From Globodera rostochiensis (Eukaryota; Nematoda; Chromadorea; Rhabditida; Heteroderidae): a stretch of DNA of 64,000 nt. Below, one piece after another: positions 34,608 through 45,069 of this stretch; position 1 is the stretch's first letter; every line of letters begins with the position of its first letter. The stretch lies in assembly GCA_018350325.1 (NCBI GenBank), contig JAEVLN010000029.1:248001-312000 (forward strand), in the 5' to 3' direction. A program made the position numbers and the translations under genes. The notes under the pieces are model-generated. The model searched no databases and had not been told where the DNA came from. It was given only the letters and a program-made list of their open reading frames with translations.

Positions 34608-34765
34608 ACCCAAAACCAAAACCAAATTTTTTTTTTGGGTTTTTGTACAAAAAATTGGACCAAAAGTTTTTTGGTTTTGGGTTTTGGGTCAACTTGGAGT
34701 AAAACCCAAAAAATCTAAAACCCAAAAATCCCAAAAAAAAAATTTGGTTTTGGTTTTGGGTCCAT
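34608..34765. repeat. (CCAAAA)n foldback inside copy 1
   Basis: Runs of CCAAAACCAAAA and their complement TTTTGGTTTTGG alternate around TTTTTGTACAAAAAA, so the strand folds on itself several times. Copy 2 has one extra 6-bp unit. A diverged version lies at 51,590-51,680. Confidence 0.85.
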
Positions 34766-34877
34766 GCCCTTTTTTGTACAAAAGTTTTGGGTGTTGCCCG
34801 GTTGATTTACACCCCTAAAGATGGCATCATCGAGTGATTTTTAAATTTTTTTTACAAGAATTTTTAACAGTAGTTGA

Positions 34878-34932
34878 TGCCTTAGTGGTTTGTCTTTTCG
34901 ATAACTCTTATGTTATGTGTTGGGTTCGAACC
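34878..34932 (+). other. tRNA-like A and B boxes, copy 1
   Basis: TGCCTTAGTGG (34,878-34,888) resembles a Pol III A box and GGTTCGAACC (34,923-34,932) a B box, 45 bp apart as in tRNA genes. No acceptor or anticodon stem closes around them, so this is a tRNA-derived head of a SINE-like repeat and not a tRNA gene. Confidence 0.5.
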
Positions 34933-35176
34933 TGCTTTAGTGCGAGCACTTATTTATCATTTTTCCTCTGCTCACATACGCCTCACCCCATTAATAGCGT
35001 TCGAATAAAACTGAATTTTCGAGATTTTTCGAGACCCGAGATTTTTTCGAGAATCTCGTCTCGAGTCCTCGAAGCTCAAGTCCGGGCTCTAGTATGCAGG
35101 CACCCCCCCCCCCTCCCGAAATGTTTTTTGAGAAAATCCCATAGGGGGACATTCGTAATTTTGGTATATATTTTCT

Positions 35177-35861
35177 TAACAGATTTCTCATCACGTAATG
35201 CATTTAAAAGTCTTTTAAAAATAATGCATAAAAAACCTAAAATGGTATTAAAAAATTAAGTCAATGAGATTGTATAAAGCAAATATTGGATAATTGGCTG
35301 CCAAAACAACCAATATACATAGAAATTAAAATTCTCACTGCTGGCCGAAAAAAACAGCAGACGCCGTATCTAGAGTAGAGACCGGACCCAAAACCAAAAC
35401 CAAAACCAAATTTTTTTTTTGGGTTTTTGTACAAAAAATTGGACCAAAAGTTTTTTGGTTTTGGGTTTTGGGTCAACTTGGAGTAAAACCCAAAAAATCT
35501 AAAACCCAAAAATCCCAAAAAAAAAATTTGGTTTTGGTTTTGGGTCCATGCCCTTTTTTGTACAAAAGTTTTGGGTGTTGCCCGGTTGATTTACACCCCT
35601 AAAGATGGCATCATCGAGTGATTTTTAAATTTTTTTTACAAGAATTTTTAACAGTAGTTGATGCCTTAGTGGTTTGTCTTTTCGATAACTCTTATGTTAT
35701 GTGTTGGGTTCGAACCTGCTTTAGTGCGAGCACTTATTTATCATTTTTCCTCTGCTCACATACGCCTTACCCCATTAATAGCGTATGCAGACACCCCCCC
35801 CCCTCCCGAAATGTTTTTTGAGAAAATCCCATAGGGGGACCCTTCAAAATTCGTAATTTAC
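35177..35861 (+). repeat. Tandem-duplicated repeat unit, copy 2
   Basis: Same order as copy 1. Differences: one extra CCAAAA unit, lack of the 93-bp TCGAG-rich segment, and a short CCTTCAAA insertion near the end. tRNA-like boxes lie at 35,662-35,672 and 35,707-35,716. Confidence 0.95.
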
Positions 35862-37439
35862 CTATGGTAAATACTCTATTTTTTATAAATAATTCAAATT
35901 TATAAAAATATTAAGTGTTTAAATTTTTCTAAATCAAAAACAATCTAATAAATTTTTTGAAAATCAATTCCAGATATAACTAACTATAATAACAACAAAA
36001 AATAGATGAGAAAAATATAATTGTCTTTACCTTTTAAATTCTGTAACATTTCGCCATTGTTGAATTGAATTAAACCAATATGAATTAATTTAAGCACACA
36101 AAAAATAAGATAAGATTATTTAATCTGCACGCAACTTAATTTGAAGAGTTAAAGGGTTATACAATTTAATTGACAAACAAAAAGGTCAACCTTTATTTGG
36201 GAAGTGAACAACTCGCTTTTATTGTCAGTCATAAATAATTTAACCATAAAACACTTAAAGTAAATGACTAAACGGTGATCGAAACAAAATAGTAAGTTGA
36301 AAGCGTAAAAATTGAGAATACTTAAAGCAGTCAAACCGAAAACTGTTAAACAAAATGAATTGTCAATGATAAAACAAGGAATTTTAATATAAAATTAAAT
36401 CTTCAAAAAAAAAAAATTTTTGAGTAAATCAATAGATTTTAATAATTATTTAACGGCGCTTATTAAATGAATATAAATAAATAGTTTAAAATTGGTTTTT
36501 ACAAACCATTTAAAAATATGCATTGTAAAAAATATGAATAAATTTATTGACTGAGAAAATAATCTTGGTGAGTTAGGTCATTTGAAAAACATTTTATAAA
36601 TGATAATGCAATTAACCTCAACCCTAGGAAGATATATTGTCGAAATAAATTAATTAACTAAAATCGCTATTCTTTAATATATCACTTCACAAATTTATTT
36701 ATAGATTAATTTAAAGTTTAAAATTACGTTTAAATAATTTTAAAAGATTTGGGAGAATTAAAAAAAATCATTTAATTATATAATCTTTCTAATTACCTAA
36801 AAAACTTAAACCAAATTAATCGAACGCAGGGTGTGGCTGATTCGGCGCAAGCCAATCGATGGTCAGGAATGGTCGGAATGGATTCAAATTTTAATTTAAG
36901 CTTTATTACACAATAAACTATTATTTTATAATAATAACACAAATATTAGATAAAATTTAGGTGTCAAGGTGCTAATAATAGAAAATAAATTAATATTGAT
37001 TTACTTAAAAGAAGTAAAATCTCAAAAACAACTTTGTTTTCAATAATAAGATTCAGTATGCCCTATAAGCGTTGAGACAATGATTAAATATTTGATTTAT
37101 TGTAAAATCAATCGTAACATTGTTTTAAAAATATTTAAGAAGGTATATAGATAAAAATAAATCTGAGTTAGTAACATAACACATTTTTCTAAAATGCAAG
37201 ATATTCTCCTTGAACGTCAAAATGAAATCTTTTCAATTTTGTCAAAATAAGAAATAATTTATAGTTAAATATTCATTTGATATGCATTAGAAAAATGAGA
37301 AACGTACATCTTGCGAATTAAAATATTAAGTCAGAGACGAGTCAACAGATTTTACGGTAAAAATCACCACAAGAATAAGCTTTTGTGTATAAAATCTAAG
37401 TTTTGAACGAGTTTTCGCCATTTTTAATAAAAGGGCCCA
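35862..37439. other. A-rich noncoding stretch
   Basis: No gene supported. A 61-codon minus frame at 36,149-36,334 is compositional. Confidence 0.5.
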
Positions 37440-37740
37440 AATCGGCCCGGGACAAATCGTCTTTTTACCTGATTATTATATGTGATGGCACGGTTGGCAT
37501 GAGCGAATTCGACTTGTGTTGACTTTTGAGCGCGTAGACTCACCAAATTTTGACACTCATTTTGGTGATCCCGACGGGCTCTGGACTATTATGGCGCCAA
37601 AACTGGCGATGTGGCGATGTTAAAGTGGGAAAATACGGACTTTGCCTCCCGGCAACCTTCTCTCCGAGTGCCCCAATCTTCGGGCGATTGAATCATCGGA
37701 GACGAATTTCAACAATTCGGCTAAGTTCCAAAGTATAATT
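37440..37740. other. 300-bp GC-rich island, coding relic or repeat
   Basis: About 50% GC between AT-rich flanks. Minus strand: a 50-codon open frame encodes RPKIGALGEKVAGRQSPYF then FWRHNSPEPVGITKMSVKIW. Plus strand: a 46-codon frame includes FERVDSPNFDTHFGDPDGLW, and a 62-codon ATG frame starts at 37,550. Openness of several frames argues for high-GC repeat DNA, and the sequence may be a dispersed element with copies outside the window. No domain recognised. Confidence 0.35.
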
Positions 37741-37861
37741 TATTTAAAATTACTAAAATAAACCGCCAATTTAAGAAAAAACCGTAAAAATAATAAATAT
37801 TTTACAAAGTAAAGCCTCCGCCCCTTCCCATCCCACTCAAGCGCCAGCTCTACATCCCAAT

Positions 37862-37875
37862 CCCCCCCCCCCCCC
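37862..37875 (+). repeat. C14 homopolymer
   Basis: Fourteen C preceded by a C-rich lead (from about 37,814) and followed by AGTTTTGCTG, similar to the flank of the C11 tract at 2,739. Confidence 0.95.
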
Positions 37876-39241
37876 AGTTTTGCTGTCTTTTTACGATGTT
37901 TAAATTTAAAAAATAAAGTTAATCGTGTTTAGCGCAACAAATTTATTGGGTAAAAAGCATTTTTGATCCACGCTTTAACACAAAAGGGCCCATTTTAAAG
38001 AAAAAATGAAAACCCCATCTTTTTCGTTATATGAAACCCGTTAAATCTCAAAAAGGTATACGACTATTGATAAAAAAACATTACAGCAAAGACGTCAGTG
38101 TGAGTAAGAAACGAGGTCAATAAATTCAATTTAAAAAGCAAACCTAAAAATAGACATAAATATTTGAAGACAAAATTAAATATCGATTTTTTTTTCATTT
38201 AACGCAGTTAAAATATTATTAATTTTATATGAAAAATAAACACTTCTCAATTCTAGTCTTCATCTTTTTAATTAACGATGTACAAATATTAAATTGTAAT
38301 GGAATAAACATTTAAAGAGCACCCTAACTGGAAAAGGTTTGGCCTATTGCGATAGGGCATGGCCCATTATTATTAATAAATAGATAGAGCAAACTTCTAT
38401 AAATTTACAAAATGTAATTATTTGGGGGGTTGCAGAAATTCACAACATCCTTAAATATTAAAAAAAAATACTTAATTATGATAAAATAATTAAAAATAAG
38501 ACCTTTTAATTTAATGTATTATTGTTGTATAAAACCGGTTTGAATGTGCTTGGTCGTATAAACTTCGGCTGCACGTATTGAAGCAAGTTCTTGGGTTACA
38601 CTAACCAGTTATTGTTAAAAATGCTATTTGAAAATATTATTTAAAAAAATTCTAAAAGAAAAAAATCAAACAATTTAAGTGTAAATAAGAATTTTTACAG
38701 ACCATAGCACAAGTTATTGATTTATACAAAGACGCCATTGTGAGAAAAACCCGAAGTTAGTATTTTATTAATCTAAAAATTGACATCAAAATTTTGAAGA
38801 TAATTAAATAGAGTTTATAAAGTTCTTAACTAAAAGTACTAAAGCTAATTTAACAACAATGATATCCTGGGCAAAAAGAAGTAAATGAAACCTTTCACTA
38901 AATTAGCGGAAACCAAAGGTGATTTCCAGGACAAGTATGCCTTAAAAATTGCTTTCATATAAACAAATTAAATATTCAATTTAAAATCATAACCGGATAA
39001 ATATTTAAGTGTATGTTGTTTTGAAATTTCGATGTATGATTAAATTTCATAAATTAATATATCTCTGATTTACGTAATAACTAAAACCTCTCTCTTTACA
39101 AAATAAAAAGCTAAATAAATTCACCCAGGCCTAGGCCCGAATTATAAATTTATAATAAAGACATAAACAAACAAATAAAATATATTATTGATTTTGCTCT
39201 AAAGTTTTTAATTAATAAAAATAAATAAATAATCTTTTTAG
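37876..39241. other. A-rich noncoding stretch
   Basis: GC-richer patches at 38,320-38,360 and 38,530-38,605 are open for about 23 codons in two frames and are not callable. Otherwise featureless. Confidence 0.4.
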
Positions 39242-39328
39242 TTTCTTATCAAAAGATTTAATTGGCTTGAGTCGGTTACCGCCGCAAAAAAGTTTGCTTA
39301 TTACCTAAACGGCTATTGCCAGCTATAA
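39242..39328 (+). CDS. Candidate terminal exon, 28 codons, with TTTTTAG acceptor
   Basis: AATCTTTTTAG (ending 39,241) is a strong acceptor. The frame is open from the first base: LIKRFNWLESVTAAKKFAYY then LNGYCQL and TAA at 39,326-39,328. The latter half is GC-richer, with codons such as GTT ACC GCC GCA. No upstream exon located. The acceptor plus immediate in-phase frame is the main argument; the length alone is not significant. Confidence 0.35.
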   Translation, partial: FLIKRFNWLESVTAAKKFAYYLNGYCQL

Positions 39329-39667
39329 AATCATTAAATTATCTTTTGATTTAAATATCAGTTCAAAAAGTAAATATAAATAAAAACAATCCATTTGATA
39401 ATTAAATAGTTGCAAAGTAAAAATAATCTTTTAAACCCTATTAGCTCTCCGCTAAAGCAAAAAAAGATAGTTTATTTATATATGTGCAATCTCTCAAGTT
39501 CAGAAACAAGAATTCTTACACACCATTGATGGAATAATTACATCTAAAATTTATTCTGTAACATGGAATCGCGCAATTAAACACAGTGTGATTATTTAAA
39601 CAGATTCCGGTTTAGCAAAACAGAAAAAGAAATTTAACATATTCAAATCAATATAAGTATGAGTTAA
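39329..39667. other. A-rich noncoding stretch
   Basis: No supported feature. Confidence 0.5.
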
Positions 39668-39757
39668 ACAAACAATTCTTACTTCCCTTGCCGCAAACTG
39701 TGCTACCAGGAGGGAGTCAAATGCTCAAAACGGTTTCGCCAGCACATAAATCCATAA
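39668..39757 (+). CDS. Short Cys/Arg/Lys-rich frame
   Basis: Open from after TAA 39,665 to TAA 39,755-39,757; encodes YFPCRKLCYQEGVKCSKRFR with three spaced Cys. Other frames across the same GC-richer patch are also open (one encodes SLAANCATRRE). No family recognised. Confidence 0.2.
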   Translation, partial: TNNSYFPCRKLCYQEGVKCSKRFRQHINP

Positions 39758-39879
39758 TTAAACAAATAAAACTCAGAAATATAATAAAAATTAAATTTTT
39801 AATTACTATGTTTTGTTATAATTTACAAAGCAGAAAATATGATTAAAAACTAGATTATTATTATCACAAAGTATGATAG

Positions 39880-40113
39880 CATAAAAAATATATTTATTTA
39901 TTTGAAAACATTTTCAATCAAACAGCGCCGAAACGCCGTAAAACTCGCCGTTCCAGCAAGGAAGAACACACAGCCGTTCCGCCAAGTAGGCGCAAAAATA
40001 ATAATATAATTCTAAATCGTACAATTTATTTTTTTTCTCATAAATACATAAACAAATTGCTTAATAAAAAGAATAACAAAACTGAAACAGAAAATTTTTT
40101 TTTTAATGTTTGA
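39880..40113 (+). CDS. 77-codon frame without ATG, basic centre
   Basis: Open from after TAG 39,877 to TGA 40,111-40,113. A GC-richer block at 39,925-39,995 encodes APKRRKTRRSSKEEHTAVPP, a nuclear-localisation-like basic stretch; the rest is Asn/Lys/Phe-rich low complexity. A shorter alternative exon in another frame sits between AAACAG (acceptor-like) and CAA|GTAGGC (donor-like) over the same block. Length is near the upper end of what chance gives on this strand. Confidence 0.25.
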   Translation, partial: HKKYIYLFENIFNQTAPKRRKTRRSSKEEHTAVPPSRRKNNNIILNRTIYFFSHKYINKLLNKKNNKTETENFFFNV

Positions 40114-40872
40114 ATTAGAACAACATTAACAACCCATTAGCTCTGTGCATATCAGTGTTTTTCAATTCCGTGGCTTTAAATGAGACAAATTTAATTTGTT
40201 TATTTGAGTTTTATGTTTTTAGAAATGTTTAATAGATTACATGTATGTAATATATATGTCGATTTCCTTCATATTTTAAAAATTTGCCAAAATGTGCCTT
40301 TTTAGGGTTTCCCTCTATTTTTGAACAAACTTTTTAGTTGAGAAATTGGGATTTATATAAACCCAAATGAATTAAAATGCATTTTTTAATTTATGCTAAA
40401 ATATGCAAAGTTGCTTTGAAATCATCAAATTATGCAAACATTTTTTATTATTCTAGAAAAAATGTTAGTAAAAAAGAGTTGTTTATAAATAGTCGAAAGA
40501 AAAGGAATGTCCAACTAAACATTTTTTGAGGTAACTTCATCACAAGATAATTTAAATAAAACTAATATTTGCTTATTTCTCTTACAAATTGGTGTCAGAG
40601 TACTTGCTGCTTAAATATTAAACTAACAAATTTTCATTAATGTTTTTAAAATACAATAATAACCCAATTAAAATGATTTAGAAGAAAATAAAAAGCCAAT
40701 GACAAGCAAAAGCACATTTGAAAGCGAAGTGATAGCAAAAAACAAAACAAAGCAAAAAATAAAAATATTTTTAGTGAATTTAAATACTGTGAGAAAAAAA
40801 TAGCGATAAAAAAGTTAAAATTTTAACATCTTATCACGCTATGCATTTAAAATTCTTTAAAAAATAAAATAA
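40114..40872. other. AT-rich noncoding stretch
   Basis: No supported feature. Confidence 0.5.
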
Positions 40873-41040
40873 AGTTCTCACCGTTTAATAAGTATTAAAA
40901 AACTTGCTAAGGTCTCGAACTGGCGAGATTACAAGTATCTGATTGCTGAGATGCAGCGGTCAATTAACAAATGGCAAAAATTTCTCGTTATTAAACCTAC
41001 AAGGCTGAAATTTCAAAAACTAAATAAAATTATACTATAA
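40873..41040 (+). CDS. 55-codon frame, helical and basic
   Basis: Open from after TAA 40,870 to TAA 41,038-41,040. The GC-richer centre encodes KVSNWRDYKYLIAEMQRSIN then KWQKFLVIKPTRLKFQ, with regularly spaced aromatic and charged residues. No start or splice site is clear. The minus strand over 40,920-40,935 has a weak B-box-like string, rejected as a tRNA. No family recognised. Confidence 0.3.
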   Translation, partial: SSHRLISIKKLAKVSNWRDYKYLIAEMQRSINKWQKFLVIKPTRLKFQKLNKIIL

Positions 41041-41103
41041 AAAGAACAAATGGATTTATAAATTTTCTGTAAGGTTAATTTCACAAAAATAAATCATTAT
41101 GAT

Positions 41104-41260
41104 TTAGCAAGATCTGTCCAATTTTATATATAATTTTTGACTAATAAATACAGTAAATTAATTATATAAGCTTTAGAAAATTTATCAGCGACCACTTATC
41201 GGATTCTCATATGTAGGAAAAAAATATTATCAATTACAAACATCATCAAAAATAAATTAT
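41104..41260 (+). repeat. ~154-bp direct repeat, left copy
   Basis: Matches 42,755-42,908 in the same orientation; both contain AGCGACCACTTATCGGATTC and CATCAAAAATAAATTAT. The two bound a 1.65-kb segment that contains the homopolymer pair. Confidence 0.9.
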
Positions 41261-41720
41261 ATTTTATTCTACATAGTCAACTTATCGGCAACGCCACGGT
41301 TGTTATTTTCATCGACCAATTTTGCACCCTGAGCTTTTCTTTCGTCTTTTTATATTATATAATTTAATTCTATTAAATAAATAACTAGTTCCGTGGCCAA
41401 CTCAAATGTACTGTCAATGTGCAATGTGATCTTTTACGAAAAAACTGTTATTTATATTAATTAACCAGAATAAACTTTAATTATAATTAAAAAAATTCCT
41501 AACTTCAATACTTAAAACAACGTTGCAGACACATAAATAGATAAAATTTATTTTATCACTTGCAAATATAAAGAAATGAATGCAATTTTAAAACAAAAAA
41601 TAAACTCTAATAAAGTAACAAAAACATTTATATATAATAACAAATAATACTTTAAACTTAAAATTCAATTATAAACAAATTTAATATTCTAAAAAACGGT
41701 GTCACCTATTAAGTTATGCA
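41261..41720. other. AT-rich stretch inside the bounded segment
   Basis: A GC-richer patch at 41,280-41,340 is open for about 30 codons with a hydrophobic tail (LIGNATVVIFIDQFC). Not callable. Confidence 0.4.
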
Positions 41721-41726
41721 TTGCCT

Positions 41727-41727
<1 letters not shown>

Positions 41728-41759
<32 letters not shown>
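41728..41759 (+). repeat. C32 homopolymer
   Basis: Thirty-two consecutive C, then TCCCCACAGCAGGG. Exact length may be affected by sequencing. Confidence 0.9.
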
Positions 41760-41762
<3 letters not shown>

Positions 41763-41992
41763 CCACAGCAGGGTATAGCGCCTCATCGCATTCCCGTCGT
41801 CATCGAATCATACAGTATTGAAAGTATGTATAAAGGGCATACGATTAGGGGTAATATGCAAAATAAAGAAATGACAAAATTAAACTCTATAAAAGGTGGA
41901 AAGGGGAAATTTGCGATAGTTATCGATATTCTAAACAAAAGTCAACAAAATTCAATGGAAGTGTGAATGGTTTAGATATGGTTGTGAGGGGT

Positions 41993-42008
41993 GGGGGGGG
42001 GGGGGGGG
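41993..42008 (+). repeat. G16 homopolymer
   Basis: Sixteen consecutive G after GAGGGGT, 233 bp beyond the C32 tract. The two could pair if single-stranded. Confidence 0.9.
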
Positions 42009-42172
42009 TTCGAAGGGAATGAGAAATTTATTCTTACGCGAAATCATAATCACGTCCCAGAACCGATTTTATTTGCAAATTGAAAACGATTTGAATTAAT
42101 TCACACAAAATCGGAATCTGAATTTCGTGGAGGGTCTAAAAGACAATATCCTTCCCCCTGAGATGCTGATCT

Positions 42173-42553
42173 TTATCTATTTTCGTACGCGGTTTTATAA
42201 TTTCTGCAATCAAATGTCCTACGGAAAACAGGCGTCGAAGCAAAAGGAGCAAAAGAAGCAAAAATCTTAACAACCAAAGTGTATTCTGAGCAAAAATTTC
42301 TTCCGGTGGGAATTTTTTTGGTACAAATCATTAACAAATTCTGGCAAAAATTCAAAATCTTCGGCGGCTGATTAAAAAACACACATTGCATGCGAAAAAA
42401 CAATTTACTAGATTTTGGAACACATTGCAAATTGTACTGATTTTTTGCCCTGAATCTGATATTTATTTCCAAGGTACTGATTCTGATTTTCGATACGACC
42501 CTCGAGTTAACTGCCATCTCTGGAATATATGAGTTATTCATAAAAGCAATCAA
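42173..42553 (-). CDS. 126-codon minus frame, part of a dispersed repeat
   Basis: ATG at 42553 (MNNSYIPEMAVNSRVVSKI nearby), then a mixed sequence ending FDCRNYKTAYENR. It is less F/I/Y-biased than other minus frames, but the minus strand is T-rich here, so this length is possible by chance. The 5' end coincides with the dispersed repeat shared with 31,141-31,226, where the same frame is not kept. It may be a mobile-element relic. Inside, GTACTGATT and TCTGATTTT motifs recur. No domain recognised. Confidence 0.25.
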   Translation of the reverse strand: MIAFMNNSYIPEMAVNSRVVSKIRISTLEINIRFRAKNQYNLQCVPKSSKLFFRMQCVFFNQPPKILNFCQNLLMICTKKIPTGRNFCSEYTLVVKIFASFAPFASTPVFRRTFDCRNYKTAYENR

Positions 42554-42592
42554 TTAAGTTTAACTTGATAGCCAAATTCAGGCGCCAATAAT
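42509..42592 (-). repeat. Inverted dispersed repeat, partner of 31.1 kb
   Basis: Reverse complement of 31,141-31,226 with scattered mismatches; ends with GGCGCCAATAATA. Confidence 0.85.
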
Positions 42593-42754
42593 AATATAAT
42601 ATTTACATATTAATAATGTAGTTGTAAAAAAATTTTTATATCAATATATTTAGCAAAAAAAACTTAATATGTAATAAATAAAAAACATGTATTTATTCAT
42701 TTTGAAGTTATGCTAAGAAATAATTTATTGTATGTGGTTAGTATGTGCTGCAAT

Positions 42755-42908
42755 TAGCAAGATATGTTCAATTTTTATATAATTTGTGACTAATAAATAC
42801 AGTAAATTAATATATAAGCATTAGAAAATTTATCAGCGACCACTTATCGGATTCTCATATGTACGAAGAAAATATTATCTATGACAAACTTCATCAAAAA
42901 TAAATTAT
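42755..42908 (+). repeat. ~154-bp direct repeat, right copy
   Basis: Partner of 41,104-41,260, same orientation, roughly 90% identical by eye. Confidence 0.9.
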
Positions 42909-43016
42909 TAAAATGAAAAGTTTTTTTCGGAAGAGCAACAAATTAATTTTAATATTAAAATATTTTTGCAAATTTTGTAATTGAAAATAAACATTCTTAA
43001 AATAAAGCAACCTTAA

Positions 43017-43293
43017 CAAGACAAATAAAGGTTTTCATAGAATATAAAAAATCAATATTTATGGAGAGCCTAGACTTGGTGTACCCAGCAGCCCAGGCGC
43101 TCTGTCCATATAAAAGGTTTCAAACTTTTGGAAAAAATGATGAAAATGTTAAATAAAAATTGACTACAATATATTTCATCAATTAATTATTTGAGATAAA
43201 AGTTACACAAGTTTAATTTTTTTAAACTTAATTTTTAATCTTTAAAATTAAATGACAACAATTTAAAAAGTTGGATCCTAGCCAATAAACATC
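43017..43293 (-). repeat. Inverted dispersed repeat, copy B
   Basis: Reverse complement of 23,431-23,774, without its ~45-bp GC-rich insertion. The frame beginning ATGGAGAG is longer here (see 43,061). Confidence 0.9.
43061..43156 (+). CDS. Short ATG frame conserved in start between two repeats
   Basis: ATG 43061 to TAA 43154-43156, 31 codons, MESLDLVYPAAQALCPYKRF. In the copy at 23.7 kb the same ATG is kept; a one-base loss and a later one-base gain shift the middle, but the CAG-G-G-CT-TGTCCA end returns to the same frame before a TAG. This may be an old first exon carried by the repeat, or coincidence. Confidence 0.3.
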   Translation: MESLDLVYPAAQALCPYKRFQTFGKNDENVK

Positions 43294-44337
43294 ATTAAAA
43301 AATTAAGTATAAATGAATATTTGGATAATTTTTAAAGATAATATAATAAAAATGAAAAAAAATTATATGTAAAAACCAAATAAGAAAATTTTTATAGGCC
43401 GCCTCCACATCTTCGCGCGATTCAACAAAAATAAGAGCGTATGGCGAATTAGCAAAAAAAAATAGAAATTGAATAAAATAATTATTGTCCTAGCAAAATT
43501 GTTATTAGAGTTGACAATCGTTGAGAATTACGATAATAAAATCTGCCCAGGACAAACAGGTGCTAATGAATAATACTCTTTTTTAAATCGTTTCAGTATT
43601 TAAATTTTATTTTACATCCATACAACAAAAAAAGTTTAAAAAAATATGTAGTAAAAATTTAATTGATAGAGCTAATAACAATCTGTAATCAACTCAAATT
43701 TGTGAAGCAAAAACGCGTAAATAAGCCGTGAACTGAAAATACCAAAATCGCTTGGTGCAAAAGGAGTTTTGAGAAATTCTCAAAATCTTAGAGAAATTAA
43801 TTTCGATCAATAACAATAAAAAATTATTATTTAATTAAAAAGTCATTGTAAATAATATATGTAGGGATAAAAATTAATTGAAGGCTTAACTTCGAAATAT
43901 TCAGCATATTTAATTTGTTTATTCTCTTCGGAATAGCGCATCTTGGCTCTAATTAATTGTTGTTTGCGAGTCTAATGCTTTCTGAACATCATTGCAAAAA
44001 AGGTACAATATACCAAAAGGTAAAAATTGCATAAAAAAGTGAATCCTTTAGATATATTGGTAGGGCCGTTTTTGCATGTGCCCTATGAAAGTTTCTAAAA
44101 ATAAGTTTAGTTAAAGGTAATACTTTCAGGCAAAATTCTGTTTGAATTGTGAAGTCTGAAGTAAAATGATATAAATTTTTACATCAAATAAACCAATTAA
44201 ACAAAAATATTATTAACAAATTATTAAACCCAAATATATAAACTTAAAATTCTTAATACCTTTACTAAATGTAAAAATAAATTATTTTTTAAATATATTA
44301 TTTAAACGATATAAAATATTGCGAAAAGGGCTTTTAA
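43294..44337. other. A-rich noncoding stretch
   Basis: A 23-codon open patch at 44,028-44,096 (NPLDILVGPFLHVPYESF) is too short to call. Otherwise featureless. Confidence 0.4.
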
Positions 44338-44448
44338 TGTCTTAAATTCATATTAACTATTAAGATAAAAACTTCCGTAAAATGCTTTAAAAGAAACATT
44401 GATTTGCCGGAAACATTGGCACTTGAAAAGGAAGCCCCACATAGCTAA
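44338..44448 (+). CDS. 36-codon open frame
   Basis: Open from after TAA 44,335 to TAA 44,446-44,448, encoding SVKCFKRNIDLPETLALEKE at its C-terminal end. GC-richer than the flanks. No start, splice site or domain recognised. Confidence 0.2.
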   Translation, partial: CLKFILTIKIKTSVKCFKRNIDLPETLALEKEAPHS

Positions 44449-44949
44449 CCAGTAGTTGCTTTATGCAATTTTTTAATGTTAATTTGTCTTTAAAAGGCCA
44501 TGAGAGCATGGATTGCCTAATACCTAAAAAATAAACATAGAATTTAATTTGCTACCTTCAATAATAAGTTAAATAATTCTTGAAAACTAAATTAGAAGCA
44601 AACATGTCTTAAATAAGCGATAGAATAAATAAAACTTCTAATCAATATAAAAAGTTTGGTACATAAACTTTCATATATTTGGCCGCATGTGAATATTAAA
44701 ATTATATTGTTACAAATATGTTTGATTGCTTAAAAAGTATATTAAAAATTTTACGGAGATATTTACATTTAACCCATTAAAGGGGTTTATTCCTTTTATA
44801 CAATATTAAATTTTTTTATAATAAAAAATTAAAATGAAACTGATAAATTACAGTCGACAAAAATTAGCAAGCAAAGATTCTTTAAATTAAACGAATCAAA
44901 TTAAAGTATGTAAAATTTTCGTAAAAAAAGGTACTCATACAAAAATAAA

Positions 44950-45069
44950 AATTAGTGAAATAGAAATAACAGTTAATATTAAGCCAGTAAAATCTCAAAA
45001 TAAAATATAAATTAGTGAAATAGAAATAACAGTTAATATTAAGCCAATAAAATATCAGAATAAAATATA
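44950..45069 (+). repeat. Exact-period 60-bp tandem duplication
   Basis: Two adjacent 60-bp units (ATTAGTGAAATAGAAATAAC..) differ at a few positions. The 72-codon minus frame over them is repeated F/Y/L-rich translation. Confidence 0.95.

Larger units (their letters stand above)
34399..35161 (+). repeat. Tandem-duplicated repeat unit, copy 1
   Basis: Starts TAACAGATTTCTCATCACGT and ends near GGGGGACATTCGTAATTT. Copy 2 follows 778 bp later, near-identical. In order it holds an AT-rich lead, a (CCAAAA)n foldback (about 34,608-34,765), a tRNA-like pair of boxes, and a C-rich stretch with 11 C. A 93-bp segment at 35,001-35,093, rich in TCGAG/CTCGA, is present here and absent from copy 2. Frames of 83 and 141 codons are translated repeat. 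Confidence 0.95.

Noticed and set aside
34834..35259. 141-codon frame, the longest in the window
   Set aside because: Lies in the duplicated tRNA-headed repeat, includes translated poly-C, and is not kept in copy 2.
40915..40990. tRNA-like B box on the minus strand near 40.92 kb
   Set aside because: Two mismatches to the B-box consensus, no convincing A box at tRNA spacing, and no closing stems.
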